This document shows, piece by piece, positions 53,397 to 62,488 of a stretch of DNA of 64,000 bases. The notes beneath the pieces were generated by a model, which was not told the DNA's origin, made no database searches, and was given only the letters and a program-made list of their open reading frames with translations. The stretch is taken from positions 5,969,501 through 6,033,500 of the forward strand of contig NZ_CP134050.1 in NCBI RefSeq assembly GCF_031583145.1. The letters are read 5' to 3'. The first letter of the stretch is position 1, and each line of letters starts with the position of its first letter. A program made the position numbers and the translations under genes. The DNA is from Brevibacillus brevis. Its GTDB lineage: Bacteria; Bacillota; Bacilli; Brevibacillales; Brevibacillaceae.

Positions 53397-55184
53397 CTAG
53401 ACGATGTAGTCTACAAAAACGGACTTGTTGACGCTGGTCAGCGTAATCTTGATGCGGTCGTTCTTCTTCAATTCCTTGCCATGGCTCATGTCGAGCACGC
53501 GGCCTGCCTTCTCGATCCGGCACGTGGAGCGGTTCTCCAGAATCAATGTATCGTTTTTCCCCGGAAGGAAGATCACCTTGTCCGTCTCCTGGAACTCCGG
53601 CGCCAGCTGCAGCAATTGATGCAGCTTCACCCTGCCTTTAAAGGCGCTCAGTTTCTTGTACTGCGGATTGGATTTGTCGCCGGTGTCCTCGTCCACGATC
53701 TCGATCGCCAATTGGCCCGCAAAGCCTTTGTTGGCCTTGCGCCAAACCGAGAGTACGTACAGGACTATAGCGACCACCGCGAGGAGAGCTGCGCCGGAGC
53801 CCGCGACCAACAGCCACGGGAAAGGCTTCTGGTCGGAATTCGCCCCTGCAGGCGGCTGCTGCCCTGCCTGGGTGCCTGCTCCCGATGCAGAGGCATCGAC
53901 GAGGAGAGGCTGCGTCTCCCGATAAAAGCTGGTATCCTCCGCTTTGACTTTCAGCTCGTAGGCATGGCTCGCCGGAACCGTAAAGCTTCCTTCAAATCCG
54001 CTGCCGGTATTGGTCAGCGGCATTTCGCTCGTCTTCTGGTCGGTCTTGTCCGTGACGATGAGGGTCCCTTTCATTTGCTTGTACAGATCCAGGCTGGATA
54101 CTTTTTGCCCGCCCGTCACCAGCGCCGCTTTCACCGGTACGACATCGCCTGCCTGGAACGACTGTTTGCCCACCGGCTCCATCTGCAGCTGCAGATCGTA
54201 GTTGTAGATCATGTTGATGTCGATCTTTTCCTTCGGGACTCCTTTTACTTGCAGCGACCAGCCGCCCTGCTGCGGCTTGATCAGCTTGATCATCGTATAC
54301 GCATTGGACCGGGAGAGGCGGACCTGGTCGGACGGGATCGGCACTTCCTTCCCGGCCGGATCGAACAGCTTCACCTCCACCGATTTGGGCGACATGATCG
54401 AGATGTTCGCCTCCATGACGTTGGCATTCGGGATCGCGATCGGCACTTCCTGGATCTGCCCGCTCGCCGTGAAGCTTTTGATCGGCACGACTTTCAGCTT
54501 GAGATGATTGGCAAAAATCTCGCTCAAGATCTGCGGCAGCTTGTCCGCCGTGCTCGTCTCGAAGAACTTTCCGTTCGTCTCCGCCGCGATTTGCTGAAGA
54601 GTCGTCCGGTTTAGCTGCCCGTCGGCATTGAGGCCGATCGTATAGATCGGATAGCCTTTGCTCTTCGCGGCCTTGACCGCTTCCTGCAGCCGCTTGTCCG
54701 ACTGGGCTTGGGAGCCTCCCGCGGATTCGTTCAGATAGTTGTTGCCGTCTGCCAGAAGCACGATGATCGGCGCATTGGCGGGATCATGTCCGGCATCGAG
54801 AATTTTTACGGCTTCGGTGACCCCGACGGAAATGTCCGTGTAGGCGCCCTTTTGCAGACTGTCGATAAACGCTTTGATATCGTTCTTGTCCTGCTCCGAG
54901 TTCACCTCGAGCAAGGCTTTTTCCCGCTCGATCTTGTCCGTGTAGGAAATCACGCCGATCTTGTTCTTCTGAATCGACGTCATGTCCACGAACATTTTCA
55001 TCGCTTCGTTGCTTACCTTGTTTTTATCGCTTTGGGTCATGGAGTTGCTGACGTCCACGACCAGCACCGCATCCATGTTGCTTGCACTGGTTTGCGCAAA
55101 TCCGGGATGTGTGCCAGCGACGACCGAGATCAACAGCAGCGCTGCACACACTGCGTATCGACACCACACACCAAATCGTATCAT
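53397..55184 (-). CDS. Exported vWA-domain protein with single membrane anchor
   Basis: A 595-aa protein, first gene of the seven-gene operon. Signal peptide 1-30 ending GFA; vWA domain about 37-225 with full MIDAS (DVSNS at 44-48, Thr 116, Asp 146 in LADGNN); beta-sandwich region about 230-430; a proline/glycine linker; membrane helix 457-481; and a cytoplasmic C-terminal domain of about 110 residues, beta-rich, possibly FHA-like in shape (LILENRSTCRIEKAG). So the ligand-binding part is outside and the tail could contact the tubulin-like proteins. ATG follows GGAGG by nine bases. Confidence 0.8.
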   Translation of the reverse strand: MIRFGVWCRYAVCAALLLISVVAGTHPGFAQTSASNMDAVLVVDVSNSMTQSDKNKVSNEAMKMFVDMTSIQKNKIGVISYTDKIEREKALLEVNSEQDKNDIKAFIDSLQKGAYTDISVGVTEAVKILDAGHDPANAPIIVLLADGNNYLNESAGGSQAQSDKRLQEAVKAAKSKGYPIYTIGLNADGQLNRTTLQQIAAETNGKFFETSTADKLPQILSEIFANHLKLKVVPIKSFTASGQIQEVPIAIPNANVMEANISIMSPKSVEVKLFDPAGKEVPIPSDQVRLSRSNAYTMIKLIKPQQGGWSLQVKGVPKEKIDINMIYNYDLQLQMEPVGKQSFQAGDVVPVKAALVTGGQKVSSLDLYKQMKGTLIVTDKTDQKTSEMPLTNTGSGFEGSFTVPASHAYELKVKAEDTSFYRETQPLLVDASASGAGTQAGQQPPAGANSDQKPFPWLLVAGSGAALLAVVAIVLYVLSVWRKANKGFAGQLAIEIVDEDTGDKSNPQYKKLSAFKGRVKLHQLLQLAPEFQETDKVIFLPGKNDTLILENRSTCRIEKAGRVLDMSHGKELKKNDRIKITLTSVNKSVFVDYIV

Positions 55185-55372
55185 TCTTTAGAACCTCCGC
55201 TTCGCACAGTATTTGCGAACTATTGCAAAGAAAGTAAGACTGTGACACTATTACCACTATATTCAGGGGCAACAGTAGCCAAAAAGACATGGATAATAGC
55301 CTCTACACGTAATACGATACAACTTGAATCTTTGTTACAGATTTCGACACTATCCCATCACAGGAGAAAAAT
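55185..55372. promoter_or_regulatory. Divergent promoter region of the tubulin-like/vWA system
   Basis: The 188 bases between the two oppositely directed operons must hold both promoters. TTTGC (55212-55216) and GCAAA (55225-55229) form an inverted repeat about 30 bases before the vWA ATG, a possible operator. No clear consensus -35/-10 pair was found for either direction. Confidence 0.4.
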
Positions 55373-55522
55373 ATGGTAACCTACTTCATTCTCGCTGCAG
55401 CTTTCACCTTGCTTGCCACCCGGTTCGTAAGGCTGCTTCGATTGAAGCGGCAAAACCTCTCCGAAGCCGAGATCGATCGGCATCTGCGGGCCTTGCTGAA
55501 CGAAAAGAGGGAGAGGCCATGA
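55373..55522 (+). CDS. 49-aa membrane peptide of the divergent operon
   Basis: A small ORF with AGGAG seven bases before the ATG. It has one N-terminal helix (YFILAAAFTLLATRFVRLL) and a basic, helical tail (LSEAEIDRHLRALLNEKRE). Its TGA overlaps the next ATG (ATGA), which argues strongly that it is translated. No family recognised; the size suggests a small subunit or assembly peptide of the membrane complex. Confidence 0.65.
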   Translation: MVTYFILAAAFTLLATRFVRLLRLKRQNLSEAEIDRHLRALLNEKRERP

Positions 55523-56454
55523 GGAAGAAAATCGGGGTGCTGTTCCGAAAAACGAGGAAAACCTCCTATACCTTCGAGCGCCTGCAAGGGTGCAAGCGGT
55601 GCCGCACGTATCACGTCCTGTGGGAGACGCACTGCGACCAATGCGGGCGGGAATATCAACCAATCCGCAAGCTCTCGGCCACCGTCACGCGACGCTACGT
55701 CCAGACGCGCTTTCTGCTGCTCGGGCTGTTTGTTTGCCTGGCGGTCCTCTGTGCACAGACGCTTGTCCAGCTGCTGACAGCCTGCGGGGTCGGTCTCGTG
55801 CTCTTCGCTTTGTTTTTTCTCATCCAAAGAAAGTACGGAGACTTTGAGAAAAACGCGCAGTTCGTGTCCTTTCTGACGCAGGAGCAAGCGGCGATCAAGC
55901 AAGCTCTCGTGCACCATCTCGAGGACGTCGGGGCGGACGTGAAGGCCGGACGCATCAAGGAAGCGTATGAAAAGACGCGCGAGATCGGCCATTTCATCCA
56001 GTCGGACACCATCAAGATCCGCAAGATCATGTTCCTGAATCACTTCATACTGCGCAAGGACATGGAGCTGGAACTGGATACGCTCATCCCTTCCACCTTT
56101 GACAAAGATTTCATTGAATATTTGCGCGAAGTGGTCAAGGTCCAGCCTTCGCTCGTCAAGAAGTCGGTGCTGGATTACGTCAAGCGCTACAAGTCGTACA
56201 TTCTGCTACAGGAAAACGGCGAACAGCTCATCGGCCAGGTCGCCGGGGCAGCGCTGCGCATGAAGCCTTACGCCGAGCAATATCAGGACCTGATCATCGA
56301 ATTCATCGATTACTTGCCGAGGGACCGCCTGCTTCGCCTGGCCAAGCTGGCCCGCACTCACCGCCACGACGGCTGGGAGCGGCTGTACGAGGCGGCAAAA
56401 CAGCGGATAGACACGCATTATTCGTTCGATCCCGAGTTTGCGGGAATCTTGTAG
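55519..56454 (+). CDS. Zinc-ribbon membrane protein of the tubulin-like/vWA system
   Basis: A 311-aa protein. CKRC at 25-28 and CDQC at 39-42 form a compact zinc ribbon near the N-terminus; two membrane helices follow at about 64-81 and 84-103; the last 200 residues are helical and charged (HEAT-like in appearance: LIEFIDYLPRDRLLRLAKLA). The ribbon and the helical domain would both be cytoplasmic. It is translationally coupled to the 49-aa peptide and 14 bases before the SH3-type gene. Function unknown. Confidence 0.7.
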   Translation: MRKKIGVLFRKTRKTSYTFERLQGCKRCRTYHVLWETHCDQCGREYQPIRKLSATVTRRYVQTRFLLLGLFVCLAVLCAQTLVQLLTACGVGLVLFALFFLIQRKYGDFEKNAQFVSFLTQEQAAIKQALVHHLEDVGADVKAGRIKEAYEKTREIGHFIQSDTIKIRKIMFLNHFILRKDMELELDTLIPSTFDKDFIEYLREVVKVQPSLVKKSVLDYVKRYKSYILLQENGEQLIGQVAGAALRMKPYAEQYQDLIIEFIDYLPRDRLLRLAKLARTHRHDGWERLYEAAKQRIDTHYSFDPEFAGIL

Positions 56455-56468
56455 GGGGTGACTCGTTT

Positions 56469-58202
56469 ATGGGGATCACTTCCTACCACAAATCGCTCTG
56501 GGTCCGCAACATCGTGCTGGTGCTCACGTTGACCGCTCTGGCCGGAGCCGTCTGGAAGATCGGCGCGAGCATCGGGAAAATTGCGGCTTACGATCAGGCG
56601 CGCGCTTACTACGATGCCGGCAACCTGATTTTGGCCGAACAAACCTTTTCCGAGGCGAGCGCCTATTCCGGGATTCGCTATGGAGATGAAGCGTGGGAGG
56701 CGTTCATGGCGGAGCTGACCGCCATCCGCCAGCAGCTGGAGTCGCTTTCGCAGCAGATGCAGACTGCCGCTGGTGACGGGCAGGAAGAACAAATGCTGCA
56801 GCTGTATGAGCGCTACCAATCGTGGAAGCAGGAAAGTGTCCGACAGGGCGGGCAAAGCGCTTCCTTTTTCCAGACCATCTCGGAGCGCCTGGGTATGGAA
56901 AAAGCGTTGCACAGCTATTTCCAGTCGGCCATCCAGCTGTCCAAGGCCCATATTGATGCAAACACATCCGGGAAATCCTACGAAAACGAGTCCTTTATTC
57001 ATACGCTGGCCATCATTCCCGCGGAGTTTTTCGGGGGGAAAGAGGCCAAGCAGAAGGAGCTGCACTCGCTTTTCCAGCGCTATGAAACCGCGAAGCTGGG
57101 GGCGCTTGCCTCCTCCTCTCCCTTTGCCGACGTCGTCGCCCGCACGGCAGCGAGCATCCGGCTGTACAAGCAGGAGGGCATTGCGTCCGATTGGCTGCGG
57201 GATCTGCTGGAACGCTACGCCCTCGGTGAGGTCAGGCAGGCGATCCGGCAAAAAGACCTGCCAGCCTTCGTCACCATGGCAAAAGCGTATCGGGAAATCA
57301 AGGACGTGCTGCCGGGTGATTCCGGCGTGCTCGCCGCGATCGACGACCATGTCGAGAGCCGCATCGAGCAGGCGGAGAACTACGCCAAAGCACGCCAGTT
57401 CTCCAAGGCGATCGAGCTGTATCAAGGCTTGGGAGAGCTGCTGGACACATCCCAGTTGATCGCGGGAGTGGAGGAGCTCTGGACCGAGTACGATCCTGCG
57501 CGGATGCTTACGGCAAAGTACCCGGACAAGACGTTCCAGTCGGTCCTCACCGGCACGGATCGCTGGGGAACCAAGGTTTACGCGCTGGGGGTAGAGAAAA
57601 ACGGGAATCGCCTCTTTGCCGCTGCGAAACTCGAAGGCGAATCGGCCCCGGTGTACATGGAAAAAGCGCTCGACACAGGCGGGGGCGTCCGCATCAGCCT
57701 TACCGATTTGCAGGATGACGACAAGAATCCCGTCCTTCTGGTGCAAGGCCAGGGAAGCAAGCGGGCTTTCACCTATATCGGCCTCGTCCCTGATTGGTCC
57801 GGCGCTTCGCTGAACGAGCGGTTTACGATCGAAGCCGACGACCTCGCGGTGGAAGATGCTGCGCGAGTCATCATAAAAAACGCGGTAGGAGACGGAGAAA
57901 ACGAGATTGCCCTTTTCCAATTCGAAGACAGAGGCCTGAAGTACGAGGAACGGCTAGCCGAGCTGCAGACGGAAACGGATAAACCGGAATCCCCCGGCGT
58001 CGACCAGGATGAAGGCAGTAGCGATGAAACCGATCAACCATCTGCTATGGCAGACGTATACGCCGGGCCCGGGGAAACCTATGAGATTATCGGCCAAATC
58101 TCTCTCGACGGCACCTTCGATGTCGTGACCGAGCTGAACGGCTGGTATCAGATCCGATTCAACGGCAAGGAAGAGGGCTGGATTCAAGCTCCGCGGCCGT
58201 GA
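56469..58202 (+). CDS. Membrane-anchored protein with C-terminal SH3-like domain
   Basis: A 577-aa protein with one N-terminal membrane helix (about 13-30, positive residues before it), a long helical TPR-like region (30-340; YDAGNLILAEQTF, YAKARQFSKAIELYQGL), a beta-rich region about 345-480, an acidic linker (about 490-515) and a bacterial SH3 domain at the end (DVYAGPGETYEIIGQI to EEGWIQ). SH3b domains bind cell-wall peptides, so the body lies outside. It ends the divergent operon. ATG preceded by AGGGGGTG. Confidence 0.7.
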   Translation: MGITSYHKSLWVRNIVLVLTLTALAGAVWKIGASIGKIAAYDQARAYYDAGNLILAEQTFSEASAYSGIRYGDEAWEAFMAELTAIRQQLESLSQQMQTAAGDGQEEQMLQLYERYQSWKQESVRQGGQSASFFQTISERLGMEKALHSYFQSAIQLSKAHIDANTSGKSYENESFIHTLAIIPAEFFGGKEAKQKELHSLFQRYETAKLGALASSSPFADVVARTAASIRLYKQEGIASDWLRDLLERYALGEVRQAIRQKDLPAFVTMAKAYREIKDVLPGDSGVLAAIDDHVESRIEQAENYAKARQFSKAIELYQGLGELLDTSQLIAGVEELWTEYDPARMLTAKYPDKTFQSVLTGTDRWGTKVYALGVEKNGNRLFAAAKLEGESAPVYMEKALDTGGGVRISLTDLQDDDKNPVLLVQGQGSKRAFTYIGLVPDWSGASLNERFTIEADDLAVEDAARVIIKNAVGDGENEIALFQFEDRGLKYEERLAELQTETDKPESPGVDQDEGSSDETDQPSAMADVYAGPGETYEIIGQISLDGTFDVVTELNGWYQIRFNGKEEGWIQAPRP

Positions 58203-58318
58203 GCACAACCCGATGGAGGCCTTTCCCGAGTGGGCCGCAGCCAGAGATATTGCGGCGATGACAGAGGGGCGGCGCGGCATACACCAAAAGCTTCAGCAGG
58301 GCGAAAGGCAGTGTCCTT

Positions 58319-59272
58319 TCACTCCCACTGAAGCTTGAATTTTAAAAGCGATTCGCTCTTCGTCAAAATACTCAAATGGTCGGCTTCTACCACATATTTT
58401 TGGCCGTCCAAGGCAAAAACGCTCTCCATCATCACATTGCCGTCTCCCATTTTGCTGTTGATCGCTCCCACCACCCGTCCATCGACCCACTTCACCGGGG
58501 AGCGGGACGGGACGGTCTTCAAGTAGTGCACGGTGCTCTGCCCGATCCCCGCTACCAGCGTGACGCGAATCCCTCTGGCGGGAATCACATCCATTTGGCT
58601 GTTCAGTTCGTCCATCACATGGTTTTTGGTGACCATCGAGTCGTACGGGACGAAGCTCTCCACCCCGTCCCTTTTCTCCAGCAAGTAGTCTCCGTACGCT
58701 TCGCTTGGGATCAGGTCGAGCAGGCTGGGAAAGTTTCTGTGGATCGCCTCTATTTTGTTGCGGGGAAGCCCGCGTTCCAAATAGGCCAAGTACACCGTCA
58801 TGTACAGCTCTACCACGTTTTTCGTCGGAGCTGCCGCAGAAGGCAGCTTTCCCCCTGCCCAGTAGCAATAGCTGACGGGCGACCCCGCGTTTGGAGTAGC
58901 CAGAACGATCATCTGGTTTACGTCCCCCTGGTACGAATCGCTCTGTACATAAGCCCTCGCCACGAGCCCCCCCATGCTGTGGCAGATCAGATTCACCTCG
59001 CTCGACCCGGTTTTCTGCTTCGCCCACCGGATGGTTTTGATGAGGTAGTCAGCGGAATAAGCGATCGGCTGCCTCCAGTCGTAAAAGGCGACAAACAGCT
59101 GCTGACCCATGTGGTAGCCCATGTTCTCCAGCATCGAAATCGTCGGCTCGTATGCAGTCCGGGCCAGGCCAAAGTGCCAGTCCCCTGTCCCTTGGATGAT
59201 CTGGTCGCTCATCGAGCCAAACAACCCGGGAACAAACACAATCGGTCTCTTCTGCAAGCGAGGGTACGCCAT
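58319..59272 (-). CDS. LCAT/lipase-like alpha/beta hydrolase
   Basis: A 317-aa alpha/beta hydrolase: FVPGLFGS for the oxyanion region (13-20), nucleophile Ser 99 in CHSMGG, Asp and His candidates near the C-terminus (VEADHLSIL supplies the His). Closest in pattern to LCAT/PGAP1-type esterases. There is no signal peptide, so it is cytoplasmic. It converges with the SH3-protein gene and is separate from the tubulin-like operons. Substrate unknown; a lipid or ester. Confidence 0.8.
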   Translation of the reverse strand: MAYPRLQKRPIVFVPGLFGSMSDQIIQGTGDWHFGLARTAYEPTISMLENMGYHMGQQLFVAFYDWRQPIAYSADYLIKTIRWAKQKTGSSEVNLICHSMGGLVARAYVQSDSYQGDVNQMIVLATPNAGSPVSYCYWAGGKLPSAAAPTKNVVELYMTVYLAYLERGLPRNKIEAIHRNFPSLLDLIPSEAYGDYLLEKRDGVESFVPYDSMVTKNHVMDELNSQMDVIPARGIRVTLVAGIGQSTVHYLKTVPSRSPVKWVDGRVVGAINSKMGDGNVMMESVFALDGQKYVVEADHLSILTKSESLLKFKLQWE

Positions 59273-59486
59273 CTTCGCTTCCTCCTCTTCGCAAAAAACT
59301 CTCTGTCTTTGCCTATTCCTGCACGGCTTGGCTGGTTCCGCTGCACTTTTTTCTCTCTTCCGAATCTATGAAATTGATACATTTGTCCTCCCTATTGATC
59401 GAAACAACACGCTATAATAAACGTCTAACGCTTAGGAGGAGTACCCCTATTGCAGCCAAATCTATACTTGTCGGAGGATTCACAAA

Positions 59487-61127
59487 ATGAAGTTGCGCAA
59501 GTGGTTTACGCTTTTGCTTATGTTCGTGATGTGCATGCCCGCGATGGGATTGTCTGTGCATGCACAGTCTGCACCTGAGATCCGCATCCTTTTGGACGGA
59601 CAAGAGGTCAAAAGTGACGTCGCGCCTTACATACTCCCGGGTGTAAACGTCACCATGGTTCCCCTGCGGGTGATCAGTGAAAGCCTGGGCGCGGAAGTGT
59701 ACTGGGATCAAGACAAACAGACAGCGACGATTTTGAAAGAGAACACCGTGTTGTCCATGACAGCAGGCCAATCCGTGGCTTTTGTAAACGACAGCTCGGT
59801 TCCGTTGGATGCCTCTGCTCAAAACAAGCAAGGCAGGGTGATGGTCCCGCTCCGTTTCGTTTCCGAGCAGCTCGGCCTCACGGTCAATTGGGAGCAGGCC
59901 ACGCGGACGATCACGCTGTCGACCGGCTCGAGCAGCGCCGGAAGCACGAGTGACGTGAGCACGACTCCTCCCAAGGATGTGACAGACGGTTCCACGCCGG
60001 CACCCGTTCCTGGCACCCCTGTTTCAACCGGCGGCTCCATGAGAGGCGTATGGATCTCTACGGTTTTCAATCTCGATTGGCCTTCTACCGGCTCCTACGG
60101 CAACCAAGCCAAGCAGCAGCAGGAGTACGTGCAGATGCTGGACGAGCTGCAAGCCATGGGGATGAACAGCGTCTTCGTGCAGGTCCGTCCTGCCGCCGAC
60201 GCCCTGTATCCGTCTTCGCTCGTTCCGTGGTCGAAGGTATTGACCGGTACCCAAGGGAAAAATCCCGGTTACGACCCGCTCGCTTTCATGATTGCGGAAA
60301 CCCACCGTCGAGGCATGCAGTTCCACGCGTGGTTCAATCCGTTCCGCGCCAATACCGATGCCAAAACGGATCAGCTGGCTGCCAATCACGTGGTGAAGCA
60401 GCATCCTGACTGGATCGTCAATTCCGGCAACAAGCTGTACATCAACCCGGGGATTCCTCAGGCGCGCCAGCAGATCATCAAGGAGATCATGGAAGTCGTG
60501 CAGCGTTACGATATCGACGGGGTCCATCTGGACGATTACTTCTATCCGTCCAACGGCACCTTTAACGACGATGCTACCTTCAAAACGTACAACAGCAAAA
60601 AGATCGCCAGCAAAGCCGACTGGCGCCGCGACAACATCAACCAGTTCGTGCAGCAGCTGAACGCTTCCATCAAAAGCGTGAAGCCGGCCGTGCAGTTCGG
60701 CATCAGCCCGTTTGGCGTATGGCGCAATATCGGCGTCGATCCAAGCGGCTCCGATACCAAGGCGGGCGTGACCGCCTACGACAACATGTACGCGGATGTC
60801 CGCACCTGGATCAAGCAAGGCTGGATGGATTACGTGACTCCGCAAATTTACTGGAGCCTCTCATTTGCTCCTGCCCAGTACGACAAGCTGGTCACCTGGT
60901 GGTCCAACGAAGTCCAAGGCACGAGGGTCAAGCTCTACATCGGACATTCCCCATACAAGCTGGGGACTTCGGAAGCCGGCTGGCAAAACGTTCAGGAGAT
61001 CATCAACCAGCTGGACTACAATACGCTGCATCCCGAGGTGCAGGGAAGCATCTTCTTTAGCGCGAAAGACCTGCGGAAAAACCCGCTCGGCATCATTCAG
61101 GCGCTCAAAAGCTACTACAGCCGCTGA
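59487..61127 (+). CDS. Secreted GHL10-family glycosidase-like protein with copper-amine-oxidase-like N domain
   Basis: A 546-aa secreted protein. Signal peptide 1-27; residues about 32-140 form two copies of the stalk motif of copper amine oxidase N-terminal domains (TMVPLRVISESLG and VMVPLRFVSEQLG); a Ser/Thr/Pro linker 145-183; and a GHL10 (DUF187/YngK) TIM-barrel with GVWISTVFNLDWP, FVQVRPAADALY, HAWFNPFR and IDGVHLDDYFYP. The acidic pair in HLDDYFYP is a likely catalytic or binding site. Probably acts on cell-wall or exopolysaccharide glycans. SD CGGAGG nine bases before ATG; a TATAAT lies at 59413-59418. Confidence 0.87.
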   Translation: MKLRKWFTLLLMFVMCMPAMGLSVHAQSAPEIRILLDGQEVKSDVAPYILPGVNVTMVPLRVISESLGAEVYWDQDKQTATILKENTVLSMTAGQSVAFVNDSSVPLDASAQNKQGRVMVPLRFVSEQLGLTVNWEQATRTITLSTGSSSAGSTSDVSTTPPKDVTDGSTPAPVPGTPVSTGGSMRGVWISTVFNLDWPSTGSYGNQAKQQQEYVQMLDELQAMGMNSVFVQVRPAADALYPSSLVPWSKVLTGTQGKNPGYDPLAFMIAETHRRGMQFHAWFNPFRANTDAKTDQLAANHVVKQHPDWIVNSGNKLYINPGIPQARQQIIKEIMEVVQRYDIDGVHLDDYFYPSNGTFNDDATFKTYNSKKIASKADWRRDNINQFVQQLNASIKSVKPAVQFGISPFGVWRNIGVDPSGSDTKAGVTAYDNMYADVRTWIKQGWMDYVTPQIYWSLSFAPAQYDKLVTWWSNEVQGTRVKLYIGHSPYKLGTSEAGWQNVQEIINQLDYNTLHPEVQGSIFFSAKDLRKNPLGIIQALKSYYSR

Positions 61128-61182
61128 TCGACCTAACCGAAAAATCTGGGTGTGCCTAAGGCTGGCTTACCATCCGAACAGC

Positions 61183-61248
61183 AAAAAAGCCCCCGCTTGG
61201 CCGGGCAGCGACCGAAAGATGTCAGCTGCCCCGACCAACGGGGGTTCT
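61183..61248. terminator. Bidirectional terminator between the GHL10 and nos genes
   Basis: A long imperfect stem with GCCCCCG..CCGGGCAGC against GCTGCCCCG..CGGGGG, with A run on one side and TTCTTTTATT on the other, between convergent genes. Confidence 0.8.
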
Positions 61249-61249
61249 T

Positions 61250-62347
61250 TTATTCCTTCCTCCCATACATTTTTTCCTGGTAAAAGAAGTTGGGCGTCTC
61301 CACCCGGTTCTCGTATGCGCTGTGGAAAATATGCGTAGCCGCAGGAGAGATGGGAGGGATAAGCCAAGTCCAATCGCCGGTGACGTCCCGCCCCTTTTTT
61401 TGCTCCCGTTCTTCAAAACGCATAAACTGCTGGCTCGCCGTATGGTGATCGACGATGGATACGCCCTTCTCCTTGAACGAATGCAGAACGGCCACATTCA
61501 GCTCGACCAGCGCCTTGTCCTTCCAGAGCGAAGCCTCTCTGCTTGTGTCCAGTCCCATGATCTGTGCCACTTTCGGCAGCATGTCGTAACGCTTCTGGTC
61601 GGCGAAATTCCTCGCACCGATCTCCGTCCCCATGTACCACCCGTTGAAAGGCGCTGCCAAATAGTCGATTCCTCCGATTTCCAAGCGCATGTCGGAGACG
61701 ATCGGCACCCCGTACCACTTCAGGTGAAGATCGGCAAAGGCCTCGATTTCCGGATGGACGATCGGGACTTCCAGCACGATCTCGCGAGGAATTTCAAACC
61801 ATCGCGGCGCCTTGTCCCCTGCCTGCAGGACCAGCGGCAACACATCGAAGGCAGTCCCCTCGCCCCGCCAGCCCAAACGCTCGCATGCCTTGGTCAACTC
61901 CAGGGAAATCGGGTCGCCCAGAAAGCCGTATTCCGTTTCGTACCCGGCGTAGCGAATCAGCTGGTGATTCCAGATGCGCAGCTGCTCGCCTCCCTCGCGC
62001 CTGGGCGCGAACACCGTAATGGCAGGACGGATCTTCCCGCCGTTGGTCGCGTATTCGATATGGCGAAACAGCGCCTCGGCCATTTCTTCCTCTGTCCTTG
62101 CTTCACGCTCATCGAAGACGTGCAGCGTTTCCCAAAAAAACCGGCCGATGCAGCGATTGCTGTTGCGCCACGCCATTTTCGCCCCGTGCGCAAGCTCCTC
62201 CGCCGTGTGCTCGTACGCTCCGTGTCTCGCAATCGACTCGCGCACCTCCTGCAGACGCAGCTCGGTCTCTTGCGTGGATTTTTCCAGCTCGCCGTAGCAT
62301 GTACGGATAAAGCGCTCAGCGGCTTCCCACATTTGATGATGTTCCAT
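61250..62347 (-). CDS. nos: Nitric oxide synthase, oxygenase domain only
   Basis: A 365-aa bacterial NOS. The haem-ligand Cys 66 is in RNSNRCIGR; the arginine-binding Glu 242 is in GWYMGTE; the pterin/dimer end reads WTWLIPP and HIFHSAYENR. It oxidises L-arginine to citrulline and NO. As in other Bacillota the reductase domain is missing, so a general flavodoxin/reductase must supply electrons. Monocistronic. In spore-formers NO made this way has been linked to protection from oxidative stress and antibiotics. Confidence 0.97.
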   Translation of the reverse strand: MEHHQMWEAAERFIRTCYGELEKSTQETELRLQEVRESIARHGAYEHTAEELAHGAKMAWRNSNRCIGRFFWETLHVFDEREARTEEEMAEALFRHIEYATNGGKIRPAITVFAPRREGGEQLRIWNHQLIRYAGYETEYGFLGDPISLELTKACERLGWRGEGTAFDVLPLVLQAGDKAPRWFEIPREIVLEVPIVHPEIEAFADLHLKWYGVPIVSDMRLEIGGIDYLAAPFNGWYMGTEIGARNFADQKRYDMLPKVAQIMGLDTSREASLWKDKALVELNVAVLHSFKEKGVSIVDHHTASQQFMRFEEREQKKGRDVTGDWTWLIPPISPAATHIFHSAYENRVETPNFFYQEKMYGRKE

Positions 62348-62488
62348 AGTGCCCTCTTTTCACGCTCGAATTGCCCTTATTATAATTTCTTGCCACAGCG
62401 ATTACCAATCAATCAGACACCTGTCACAGCTCTGTCAGATTCCTTGTCCGATCATCCCGTTTCTCTCGCGGATACCTCCTTCCTGAGC

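Noticed and set aside
50243..53431. An open frame of about 1060 codons antisense to the tubulin-like gene
   Set aside because: It mirrors the codon bias of the real gene on the other strand, has no ribosome site, and its translation is rich in Arg, Val, Leu and His without family motifs.
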